Below are positions 7,238 through 14,383 of a DNA stretch of 28,573 nucleotides, piece after piece. The position numbers and the translations under genes are program-made. The stretch spans positions 1 to 28,573 of the forward strand of contig DFOK01000116.1 of the NCBI GenBank assembly GCA_002376715.1. The letters run 5' to 3'. The stretch's first letter is position 1; every line of letters starts with the position of its first letter. The notes beneath the pieces were generated by a model. The model ran no database searches and was not told where the DNA came from. It saw only the letters and a program-made list of their open reading frames with translations. Source of the stretch: Bacteroidales bacterium UBA3543 (GTDB taxonomy: Bacteria; Bacteroidota; Bacteroidia; Bacteroidales; UBA932).

Positions 7238-8074
7238 GAAAAATACGGCAAAAAGTTAAGATTTTCTATAATACATGATGACTCTCACAAGGAGTTGTTC
7301 TCATTTAGAACATCAAAAATCAACATCATACTGATCACTGTCCTGATATTGCTGGCTGTAATGGCGGGTACTTATCTGCTAACTTCACGTACTTTTATAA
7401 GGCAGACTATTCCGGGTTATCCTTCACCCGAGACCAGACGGATGGCGGTGGAAAACGCCATAAAACTCGATTCCCTTGAGAGGGCAGTGGAAATTTGGGC
7501 ATTCCAGGTGGCGAATATTCAAAGGATTGTCACCGGTAAGAAGCCTCTTACACCCGACTCTCTCGGACTAATAAAGGAGGTGCCTCTGATTGATGAGAGT
7601 CTCAGTGACCTCTATTTTCGCAGCGATTCGCTCCTCAGAGAGGAAGTGCTTCGCCGTGAGCAATACAATGTCTCAGGCAGGAGGCAAGAGATAGAACAGA
7701 TCGAGGGGCTGCACTTCTTTACTCCTGTTAGCGGAATAATCACCGAAGGATACAACAAGGCAACCGGTCATCCCTATATCGATATTGCTGCCCAGACCGG
7801 TACCATTGTACACTCCGTGCTCGATGGTACGGTAATATCCGCAGGATGGAGTGACGACACCGGATACACCCTACAGATACAGCACAGTCACGATATCATA
7901 TCCGTTTACAAACATAACGAACAGTTGCTCAAATCCACTGGTGACAAGGTTAAGGCAGGTACCCCTATCGCAATGGTAGGTAATACCGGCAAACTCAGCA
8001 CCGGAAGCCATCTACACTTTGAGCTCTGGCACAAGGGCGAGGCAGTCGACCCCACCCTCTATATTAAGTTTTAA
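7223..8074 (+). CDS. Membrane-anchored M23 (LytM-type) metallopeptidase domain protein
   Basis: A 283-residue envelope protein: a basic cytoplasmic start, one transmembrane segment (about residues 29-49, ILITVLILLAVMAGTYLL), a helical stretch rich in alternating charges (about 75-150), and a C-terminal M23/LytM domain. Zinc-site positions are occupied: H183 and D187 in GHPYIDI, then H263 and H265 in SHLHFEL, so it may be an active peptidoglycan endopeptidase and not merely an EnvC-like activator. It starts the plus-strand series M23-dxr-rseP-DUF4837; dxr begins 3 nt after its stop. Its own promoter must lie within the divergent ruvX gene; I see no strong box there. Confidence 0.92.
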   Translation: MARQKEKYGKKLRFSIIHDDSHKELFSFRTSKINIILITVLILLAVMAGTYLLTSRTFIRQTIPGYPSPETRRMAVENAIKLDSLERAVEIWAFQVANIQRIVTGKKPLTPDSLGLIKEVPLIDESLSDLYFRSDSLLREEVLRREQYNVSGRRQEIEQIEGLHFFTPVSGIITEGYNKATGHPYIDIAAQTGTIVHSVLDGTVISAGWSDDTGYTLQIQHSHDIISVYKHNEQLLKSTGDKVKAGTPIAMVGNTGKLSTGSHLHFELWHKGEAVDPTLYIKF

Positions 8075-8077
8075 CAG

Positions 8078-9244
8078 ATGGAGCAACGCAAAAGATCAGT
8101 AGCTGTACTTGGATCCACCGGATCTATCGGCAAACAAGCCCTCGACGTGATTTCGCGTAACAGCGACTTCTTCGAGGTGGATTTGCTTACTGCCAACAAC
8201 AACAGCATGCTGCTGATAGAGCAGGCGATCAGATTCAAACCCAACAATGTGGTAATATGCAACCCCTCGAAATATGAGGAGGTCAAGAGCGCGCTCGCTC
8301 CCCACTACATAAAAGTATTCCAAGGGATGGAGTCCATTTGCGACCTGGTTCAAAGTTCCACTGTGGATATCGTTGTCACCGCGATGGTGGGATTCAGCGG
8401 CTTGCAGCCCACAATTTCCGCCATAAAGGCCGGTAAGGTAATAGCACTCTCCAATAAAGAGACGCTGGTCGCCGCCGGAGAGATTATCATGTCGCTGGCA
8501 GCGGAGTATGGCAGCCCCATCATTCCGGTGGACTCCGAGCACTCCGCCATATTTCAGGCGCTGCTGGGGGAGAGAACCAAACCGGAGAAGCTCCTGCTGA
8601 CAGCCTCGGGCGGGCCTTTTCTCCATACACCTGCAGAAGAACTTTACAAAGTTACCCCCGCTGAAGCCCTTAAGCATCCACGCTGGAAGATGGGTTCAAA
8701 GGTGACACTTGACTCCGCTACTCTGATGAACAAAGGGCTGGAAGTGATAGAAGCACACTGGCTTTTTAATATGGATCCGGAGAAGATAGAGGTGGTAATC
8801 CACCCGCAGAGCATCATTCACTCCATGGTACAGTTTGAGGATGGATGCGTAATGGCACAACTCAGTTCACCAGATATGCGGCTGCCGATCCAATTTGCCC
8901 TCTCCTATCCCTACCGCATCCCTCTGGATACTCCAAGAATCAATTTCACAGAGTTAGCCGAGCTGACCTTTTTCCAACCGGACAGGAAGAAGTTTCCATG
9001 CCTGGCCATCGCGGAAGAATCTCTCCGCCGCGGCGGAAATGCCACCTGCGCCATGAACGGGGCCAATGAGATTGCCGTCGAAGCCTTCCTGAGGAGAAAA
9101 ATCGGATTTATGGAGATACCGGATATCATCAGCAAAGCGGTTGCAAAGGTTCAATTTATTGCAAAACCTACGCTGGATGATATCTATTGCACAAATTTTG
9201 CAGCAAGAGAAGCAGCAGAACAAATTATTCAAAACAAATATTGA
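8078..9244 (+). CDS. dxr: 1-deoxy-D-xylulose 5-phosphate reductoisomerase
   Basis: A 388-residue enzyme of the MEP isoprenoid pathway that converts DXP to MEP with NADPH. Diagnostic segments: the dinucleotide loop GSTGSIGKQALDVI at the N terminus, NKETLVAAGE, the metal-binding acidic site VDSEHSAIFQ with D152 and E154, TASGGPF, and HPRWKMGSKVTLDSATLMNKGLEVIEA. The length is standard. It sits 3 nt behind the M23 gene and 20 nt ahead of rseP; a dxr-rseP pairing is common across bacteria, probably because both serve envelope biogenesis. Confidence 0.98.
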   Translation: MEQRKRSVAVLGSTGSIGKQALDVISRNSDFFEVDLLTANNNSMLLIEQAIRFKPNNVVICNPSKYEEVKSALAPHYIKVFQGMESICDLVQSSTVDIVVTAMVGFSGLQPTISAIKAGKVIALSNKETLVAAGEIIMSLAAEYGSPIIPVDSEHSAIFQALLGERTKPEKLLLTASGGPFLHTPAEELYKVTPAEALKHPRWKMGSKVTLDSATLMNKGLEVIEAHWLFNMDPEKIEVVIHPQSIIHSMVQFEDGCVMAQLSSPDMRLPIQFALSYPYRIPLDTPRINFTELAELTFFQPDRKKFPCLAIAEESLRRGGNATCAMNGANEIAVEAFLRRKIGFMEIPDIISKAVAKVQFIAKPTLDDIYCTNFAAREAAEQIIQNKY

Positions 9245-9264
9245 CGAAATAGATAACACATTAT

Positions 9265-10695
9265 ATGGTTGTACTGATCAAAATTATCCAGGTAATTTTC
9301 GCACTCTCAATTCTGGTGCTGGCGCACGAATTAGGACATTTTCTATTTGCAAAACTTTTCAAGACCAGGGTTAACAAATTCTACCTCTTTTTTAACCCTA
9401 AATTTTCCATTCTGCGCGCCAAGAAAATCGACGGTAAATGGAGATTCAAATTTTTCTCGAAAAATCTCCCGACTTATGAGGGAAACAATAAAATAGATGT
9501 AAGCACTCTACCCGAAGATGACTGGAGACGTCATCCCGAGAATACGGAATATGGCATAGGGTGGCTCCCTCTCGGAGGCTATTGCGCTATCGCCGGAATG
9601 ATTGACGAGTCGATGGATAAGGAGGCGATGAAACTTCCTCCCCAACCCTACGAATTCCGCACAAAACCTGCCTGGCAGAGGTTTTTCATAATGTTTGGCG
9701 GTGTGCTGTTCAATTTTATCCTTGCCGTATTGCTCTACGGAGCCATTATGAATGTATGGGGCGACGAATATCTACGCAATGAAGATGCAATTTACGGCGT
9801 TGCCGTCAATGACCTTTCGTACGAAATAGGCTTTAGGAACGGTGACAGGATTCTCGACTTTGACGGAGTTCCGGTAGAAGACTTTGCGATGCTGCAGGTC
9901 GATATGGTTCGTGCACAGGCAGAAGAGGCCAGGGTCCTCCGTGGCAACGACACATTGACTATAAAGATTGATCCGCAGTACATTGCAGCGATACTCAATA
10001 CTCCCGGAATGTTTGACCTCGCCTTCCCATTTGTGGTTGGCGGATTTACCGAAGGCTCCATCAATGCCGATTCCGGGCTTGAAATAGGCGACGAAGTCAA
10101 AGGTATCGACTCTGTGTCGATGTTCCTTGCGCAGGAAATACGCAAGGAGTTGCTCCGTCACAAGGAGAGCACAGTCTCTGCTACAGTTAGCAGGAGCGGT
10201 GATTTGATGGATATACCCCTTCAGGTCGATTCGGCGGGTATGATCCAGGTAATGCTGGATACCGACTTGACCAAATTTTTCACCATTACGAGTCACGATT
10301 ACAACTTTTTTACCGCCATTCCCGCAGGCTGTAAAAAAGCATGGAACAACATTACCAATTATATTCGGGAACTCGGGCTGATATTCTCCCCTAAAACCAA
10401 AGCTTATAAGTCGGTAGGCAGTTTCATAGCCATTGGCAAGATATTTCCCGGCAATTGGGACTGGTACAGGGTGTGGAGCCTTACCGCAATGCTCTCCATA
10501 ATGCTCGGCGTGCTCAATCTACTGCCCATACCGGCATTGGACGGCGGTCATATCCTATTCCTTCTCATTGAGATTATCACTCGCCGCAAGCCCAGTGACA
10601 AGGTGCTGGAGGTAGCTCAGACGATAGGCATGATCCTGTTGATCGCCCTAATGATTCTCGCCTTCGGCAATGACATACGAGGATTATTCACATAA
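9265..10695 (+). CDS. rseP: RseP-family site-2 (intramembrane) zinc metalloprotease
   Basis: A 476-residue multi-pass inner-membrane protease. The first membrane segment carries H21-E22-L-G-H25 (HELGH), and the third zinc ligand is D426 in PIPALDGGH. Between them lie a long loop (about residues 33-125) with Bacteroidota-style content such as WLPLGGYCAIAGM, and two PDZ-like regions (about 180-340) marked by NGDRILDFDGVPVEDF and GDEVKGIDSV. The last membrane segment ends the protein. The family cuts anti-sigma factors after a first extracytoplasmic cut and clears signal peptides. No anti-sigma substrate is encoded in this window. Spacing of 12 nt to the next gene suggests co-transcription. Confidence 0.97.
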   Translation: MVVLIKIIQVIFALSILVLAHELGHFLFAKLFKTRVNKFYLFFNPKFSILRAKKIDGKWRFKFFSKNLPTYEGNNKIDVSTLPEDDWRRHPENTEYGIGWLPLGGYCAIAGMIDESMDKEAMKLPPQPYEFRTKPAWQRFFIMFGGVLFNFILAVLLYGAIMNVWGDEYLRNEDAIYGVAVNDLSYEIGFRNGDRILDFDGVPVEDFAMLQVDMVRAQAEEARVLRGNDTLTIKIDPQYIAAILNTPGMFDLAFPFVVGGFTEGSINADSGLEIGDEVKGIDSVSMFLAQEIRKELLRHKESTVSATVSRSGDLMDIPLQVDSAGMIQVMLDTDLTKFFTITSHDYNFFTAIPAGCKKAWNNITNYIRELGLIFSPKTKAYKSVGSFIAIGKIFPGNWDWYRVWSLTAMLSIMLGVLNLLPIPALDGGHILFLLIEIITRRKPSDKVLEVAQTIGMILLIALMILAFGNDIRGLFT

Positions 10696-10707
10696 CATTA
10701 TACCATT

Positions 10708-11718
10708 ATGAAAATGAACAAACTGACCACTCTGATTCTATATGCGATGGCGGCATTTGTATTCACTGCACTCACATCTTGTGATGATCAGCCCGGCAGG
10801 ATACTTCCCCCGGCAAGCGGGAAGGCCGGAGAAATTGCCGTCATATCCCCCAGGACCCATTGGGAATCCGAGCCTGGCACCACCATCAGGAGCATTCTTG
10901 CTGCCGAATATGCCTATCTACCACAGAAAGAGCCTACCTATAACCTTTTCAATGTGCCTCCAAAGTCATTCAATAAGGTATTTCAGGTTCACCGCAACCT
11001 CCTCAACATTGTCATTTCCGACACTGTCTCCACTGAGCGTATAAGAGTAAGTCGCGATATATGGGCAAAATCGCAGATTATGGTCTCCATCTATGCCAAG
11101 AATGCGGAAAGCTCAGCAAAAATGATTAGCGAAAATGCCGATAAACTTCTTTCCCATTATGAGAATGCAGAGCGTAACCGCGTCATACAAAATGCGAAAA
11201 ACCACGCCAACCCTACTCTGAAAAAATATGTCACCGCAGTAGTGGGCGGTTCTCCCGATTTCCCGAGGGATTATACGGAAAAGATGCATACCAATAACTT
11301 TTTCTGGATCTCCTACGAAACATCATATACCAATCAAGGCATATTTGTATATACATTCCCCTATCAAGGCGAATGGCAACTTACTCCGGAATATCTCGTA
11401 GCCAGGAGAGACGAATTTCTCAAGGAAAATGTACCCGCTACTTCAGAAAACAGTTACATGATTACTCATCCTACAGCCAAGCCCGGCTTTGTGGTTAAGG
11501 AGTACAACGGCCTTCAATTTATCGAGATGAGAGGGCTATGGGATACCCATAACGATTTTATGGGTGGCCCGTTCGTTTCCCATACCTATGTATCTCCCGA
11601 CAACAAAAATGTCGTGGTGTTAGAAGGATTCGTATATGCTCCCAAATACGAAAAACGAAATTATCTGCGTCAGGTTGAGTATATTATTTCCTCTTTTGAG
11701 TGGCGCAAAGGAGAGTAA
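10708..11718 (+). CDS. DUF4837-family lipoprotein
   Basis: A 336-residue predicted lipoprotein. The N terminus is a signal peptide with lipobox ALTSC (C25) followed by Asp residues. The body begins with GEIAVIS and contains NIVISDTVSTERIRVSRDIWAKSQIMVSI and ends with HTYVSPDNKNVVVLEGFVYAP and VEYIISSFEW. This pattern matches what I know as DUF4837, a Bacteroidota-specific family of unknown function that commonly follows dxr-rseP. No catalytic motif is evident. It is the last protein gene of the M23-dxr-rseP series; there is no clear terminator before the tRNA promoter 14 nt downstream. Confidence 0.85.
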   Translation: MKMNKLTTLILYAMAAFVFTALTSCDDQPGRILPPASGKAGEIAVISPRTHWESEPGTTIRSILAAEYAYLPQKEPTYNLFNVPPKSFNKVFQVHRNLLNIVISDTVSTERIRVSRDIWAKSQIMVSIYAKNAESSAKMISENADKLLSHYENAERNRVIQNAKNHANPTLKKYVTAVVGGSPDFPRDYTEKMHTNNFFWISYETSYTNQGIFVYTFPYQGEWQLTPEYLVARRDEFLKENVPATSENSYMITHPTAKPGFVVKEYNGLQFIEMRGLWDTHNDFMGGPFVSHTYVSPDNKNVVVLEGFVYAPKYEKRNYLRQVEYIISSFEWRKGE

Positions 11719-11731
11719 TTGTTAGAGAAAA

Positions 11732-11762
11732 TTTGCAATCGTAAAAATTCTTTATATCTTTG
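11732..11762 (+). promoter_or_regulatory. Promoter of tRNA-Glu and rpsT
   Basis: The -33 box TTTG (11732-11735) and -7 box TATCTTTG (11755-11762) both match the Bacteroidota consensus exactly and are 19 nt apart. Transcription should begin at about 11766. This is the best promoter in the window, as expected for a stable RNA plus a ribosomal protein gene. Confidence 0.85.
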
Positions 11763-11764
11763 CA

Positions 11765-11789
11765 CTCCCCAAAAAATAGAAACGGGGAG
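11765..11789 (+). other. 5'-leader hairpin of the tRNA-Glu transcript
   Basis: CTCCCC (11765-11770) and GGGGAG (11784-11789) form a 6-bp stem around a 13-nt A-rich loop. The stem begins at the predicted transcription start and ends 4 nt before the tRNA, so the primary transcript would carry a capped-off hairpin leader that RNase P then removes. It could protect the 5' end or help processing. Confidence 0.5.
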
Positions 11790-11793
11790 CCAT

Positions 11794-11868
11794 GGTGGGT
11801 TCGTCTAACGGCTAGGACTCAAGATTTTCATTCTTGCAATAGGGGTTCGATTCCCCTACCCACTACCA
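11794..11868 (+). tRNA. tRNA-Glu (anticodon UUC)
   Basis: A complete cloverleaf including an encoded CCA. Acceptor GGTGGGT pairs with ACCCACT (the first pair is a G-U wobble); the D stem is GTCT/AGGAC; the anticodon stem CAAGA/TCTTG holds the loop TTTTCAT with anticodon TTC; the T arm is AGGGG-TTCGATT-CCCCT; the discriminator is A and CCA ends at 11868. It lies between its promoter and rpsT, which starts 22 nt downstream, so the two form one transcript. Confidence 0.97.
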
Positions 11869-11890
11869 CAAAAAATAAAAAAGTATAATA

Positions 11891-12145
11891 ATGGCAAACC
11901 ACGCATCAGCAGAAAAGCGTTACCGTCAAAGCGAGAAACGCAGATTGCATAACAGGTATTATGCAAGAACTACAAGAAACGCCATCAAGGCTATTCGCAA
12001 CACAACCGACAAAGCAGCAGCAGAGGCTTCATTGCCCAAGGTATTTGCGATGATTGACAAACTGGCCAAAATTGACGTTATTCACAAGAACAAAGCAGCC
12101 AATCTCAAGAGCGGCATCTCTCTTCATGTGAATAGCCTTTCATAA
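11891..12145 (+). CDS. rpsT: 30S ribosomal protein S20
   Basis: An 84-residue basic protein beginning MANHASAEKRYRQSEKRRLHNR, characteristic of S20, which binds 16S rRNA early in small-subunit assembly. The alanine/lysine-rich helical body and length are typical. It lies 22 nt behind tRNA-Glu(UUC), is read from the same promoter and ends at a strong intrinsic terminator. The short leader is A-rich without a classical Shine-Dalgarno, which is normal in this phylum. Confidence 0.97.
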   Translation: MANHASAEKRYRQSEKRRLHNRYYARTTRNAIKAIRNTTDKAAAEASLPKVFAMIDKLAKIDVIHKNKAANLKSGISLHVNSLS

Positions 12146-12168
12146 AGGTCTTTTTGAGATAAAGAATG

Positions 12169-12196
12169 AAAACCTTTCCGACGGAAAGGTTTTTTT
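12169..12196 (+). terminator. Intrinsic terminator of rpsT
   Basis: An 11-bp stem AAAACCTTTCC / GGAAAGGTTTT with a GAC loop, merging into a T-run ending at 12196. A smaller hairpin, CCTTT-CAT-AAAGG followed by TCTTTTT, overlaps the rpsT stop codon just upstream (about 12137-12155) and may act in tandem. Confidence 0.9.
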
Positions 12197-12289
12197 ATGC
12201 CAAAAAAATTCTTTTCCGCCCTGCCAAAAGCCGTTTATCCTATTGCCTCAGGAAGCTAAAATGCATTGCAACTATGTGGATCTGAGATG

Positions 12290-12321
12290 TTTGATGGCAT
12301 TTTTTTTGCTTATTATTATTG
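12290..12321 (+). promoter_or_regulatory. Possible promoter of the broken lipoprotein gene
   Basis: TTTG at 12290-12293 and TATTATTG at 12314-12321 (one mismatch to TAnnTTTG) are 20 nt apart, about 63 nt before the ATG at 12385. The rest of the gap 12197-12384 is A/T-rich and shows no other gene. Confidence 0.4.
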
Positions 12322-12384
12322 CATAGTACTAACAACCTTTATCTCACAAACATCAAAATAATTTACTTTTAAACAATTAATGCC

Positions 12385-12934
12385 ATGAAAACTCGATTGA
12401 TATTCGTAATGGCTCTTATTATGATGGGAACCATTTCTTGTGAGAAAATAGGTGTCGGGAGTTGGGATGTGCCGAAGAATACCTACCAAGATTTAGTATT
12501 TCCAAAGGAAGCCACTCTTACTTTTATTTCTGAAAAAGACGCTAAGTTGAATCTGTTGTTGACTTTTAAGGTCGAAGTCGATTTTGATAAAATGGGAGAT
12601 CACTGCTATTCCAATGTAAGTTTTAATCTAAGAGGCGTACCTTATGAGGTCAATGGGAAAAGACTGCGCATTTGTGCCGATAAACTACACGGCAGTATGA
12701 GTTACACCGAAGCTTATTACGGGTACGTACGATAAGCTAAATTATGAGGCATTCCCAGGCACCTATTCAGGTGACATTAAACTCACCAGGACTTCTTACA
12801 CCAACAGTTCCGCTTTCTCTCCCACCGACCGGCTGAGCGGAAAATGGACTATCCGCTTTGAAAGCGATAGCGGAGAAAAACTCCTGTTTGAAGTGGTGGA
12901 CCCCAACCTGAGATTTGTAAAAACCGGTATATAA
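12385..12934 (+). pseudogene. Small lipoprotein gene interrupted by a +1 frameshift
   Basis: The first frame encodes 116 residues with a lipoprotein signal (lipobox TISC, then EK) and stops at 12733-12735. The following 200 bases remain coding in another frame (TYDKLNYEAFPGTYSGD, then LSGKWTIRFESDSGEK, ending FVKTGI at 12934). Removing one G from GGG at 12721-12723 joins them as AYYGTYDKLNYEAF and gives a single protein of 182 residues. The total span is 550 bases, one more than a multiple of three. No start codon serves the second half. I do not recognise the family. It may be a true pseudogene, a recent strain-level mutation or a sequencing error. It stands alone between two terminators. 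Confidence 0.75.
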
Positions 12935-12961
12935 ATTGTCTTTTTGACATATGACATAGAG

Positions 12962-12992
12962 AAAACTTTCCAATCTTTGGAAAGTTTTTTTT
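12962..12992 (+). terminator. Intrinsic terminator after the lipoprotein gene
   Basis: A 10-bp stem AAAACTTTCC (12962-12971) / GGAAAGTTTT (12979-12988) with a 7-nt loop and a T-run through 12992. It lies 27 nt after the frame-restored stop and 20 nt before radC. Its position means the upstream in-frame ATG at 12944 cannot be the radC start, because that would translate through the hairpin. Confidence 0.85.
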
Positions 12993-13012
12993 ATATCGTT
13001 AAGGAACAATTT

Positions 13013-13693
13013 ATGACAAAGAACATCAAATTATTGCATGCAGAAGAGAGACCACGTGAGAAATTGATGTCCAAAGGGGCTTCTGCCCTCACCTGTGCGG
13101 AGCTGATAGCAATCCTGCTGAGATCCGGTCACGCAAACCTCAACGCAATCGATCTCTCGAGAGAGATTCTCCTGAAGGCGGGAAACAGCCTCAACATACT
13201 CTCGACTTTTACGGCGCATCAACTGATGCGCATCAACGGTGTCGGTCAGGCCAAGGCTCTCTCCATCCTTGCAGCATTCGAACTCGGACGAAGAATGGCA
13301 GCCGAGATTCCCGAACCGATGCCACAGATTCACAGCTCAATTCAGGTAAACGGCATTATGTCACCAATTATCAGCAATCTTCCTCACGAAGAGTGCTGGG
13401 TGCTATACCTCAACCGTTCCAACCGTCTCATAGGCAAGGAACGAGTCAGTCAGGGTGGTATCAGTTCCACCATATTTGACATCCGAATCATCGTCAAAAA
13501 GGCCGTAGAACACCTTGCTACCGGCATAATACTGGTACATAACCACCCTTCCGGCAACCCCAGACCGAGCGGTGAAGATATGCGTCAAACCGAAGCCTTG
13601 CGCGATGCTGCTGCATTGTTCGATATTTCTCTTACCGACCACATTATCATTTCAAAAAACAAATTTTATAGTTTTTCCGACGAAAATTTGTAA
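13013..13693 (+). CDS. radC: RadC family JAB/MPN-domain protein
   Basis: A 226-residue protein. The ATG at 13013 begins MTKNIKLLHAEERPREKLMSKG, the normal RadC start. The N-terminal half has a helix-hairpin-helix-like segment (LMRINGVGQAKALSILAAFELGRRM). The C-terminal JAB1/MPN-like metal site reads VHNHPSGNPRPSGED with H176 and H178, then TDHIII. Despite the name, a DNA-repair role for RadC is not supported by genetics and the biochemical function is unknown. It follows the lipoprotein terminator closely; I see no strong promoter box for it. upp follows 36 nt downstream. Confidence 0.95.
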   Translation: MTKNIKLLHAEERPREKLMSKGASALTCAELIAILLRSGHANLNAIDLSREILLKAGNSLNILSTFTAHQLMRINGVGQAKALSILAAFELGRRMAAEIPEPMPQIHSSIQVNGIMSPIISNLPHEECWVLYLNRSNRLIGKERVSQGGISSTIFDIRIIVKKAVEHLATGIILVHNHPSGNPRPSGEDMRQTEALRDAAALFDISLTDHIIISKNKFYSFSDENL

Positions 13694-13729
13694 CTTAGTA
13701 GTCGAGTATAAACAAAACGACCACTGCAT

Positions 13730-14383
13730 ATGAAAATCATTAACCTAAGCGAAAAAAACTCCCTTCTCAACCGCTATATTGCGGAAATAAGGGACGTAGT
13801 TATTCAGAAAGACAGTATGCGTTTCCGCAGAAATCTTGAAAGGATTGGCGAAATCTTTGCTTACGAGATCAGCAAAACCCTCACTTATTCCCCTAAAGAG
13901 GTGGAAACCCCTCTGGGAATAGCCAATTGCAATCTCTCTAATGACAAGATAGTGCTCAGCACCATTCTCAGGGCCGGTCTTCCGCTGCATCAGGGCCTTC
14001 TCAACTATTTTGACAAAGCTGAAAACTCCTTTATCGCTGCATATCGCAAGTACGGCAAGGACAACAAATTCTCTATCCAACTCGAATATGCCAGCACCCC
14101 GTCGGTAGAGAATAAGATCGTGATTATTTCCGACCCCATGCTTGCCACCGGCGCATCTGCGGTACTGGCTTATGATAGATTGCTGGAGAGCGGTACTCCG
14201 ATACACACGCACTTCGTATGTCCTGTCGCGTCAAAATACGGCATAGACTATCTCTCCAAAAATCTTCCCCACAAAAAGACGACTTTCTGGACGGCAGCCA
14301 TAGACGAAGAACTTACCAACAAGTCCTACATCGTCCCCGGATTGGGCGATGCGGGCGACCTCGCTTACGGCGATAAAATCTGA
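13730..14383 (+). CDS. upp: Uracil phosphoribosyltransferase
   Basis: A 217-residue salvage enzyme that makes UMP from uracil and PRPP in the cytosol. The PRPP-binding loop is DPMLATG at residues 135-141, and the uracil-binding C terminus is VPGLGDAGDLAYG. The segment STILRAGLPLHQGLL matches the conserved N-terminal half of the active site. Its TGA stop (14381-14383) directly abuts the stop of the convergent amidohydrolase gene, with no intergenic base. Confidence 0.95.
   Translation: MKIINLSEKNSLLNRYIAEIRDVVIQKDSMRFRRNLERIGEIFAYEISKTLTYSPKEVETPLGIANCNLSNDKIVLSTILRAGLPLHQGLLNYFDKAENSFIAAYRKYGKDNKFSIQLEYASTPSVENKIVIISDPMLATGASAVLAYDRLLESGTPIHTHFVCPVASKYGIDYLSKNLPHKKTTFWTAAIDEELTNKSYIVPGLGDAGDLAYGDKI

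Noticed and set aside
8096..8677. A 193-codon minus-strand frame opposite dxr.
   Set aside because: It is a shadow of dxr, whose frame carries all family motifs.
12259..12308. Possible long-loop hairpin AAAATGC ... GCATTTTTTTT that could be a terminator.
   Set aside because: The loop is over 30 bases and the strong rpsT terminator lies just upstream; I could not support a separate element.
12767..13009. A minus-strand frame whose start resembles the peptide read on the plus strand at 12944 (KTFQ-LESF).
   Set aside because: The resemblance comes from the palindromic terminator at 12962-12992, which reads similarly on both strands; neither peptide is real.
12944..13012. A 23-codon N-terminal extension of radC.
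   Set aside because: It passes through an intrinsic terminator and is not part of the RadC family; the ATG at 13013 gives the normal start.
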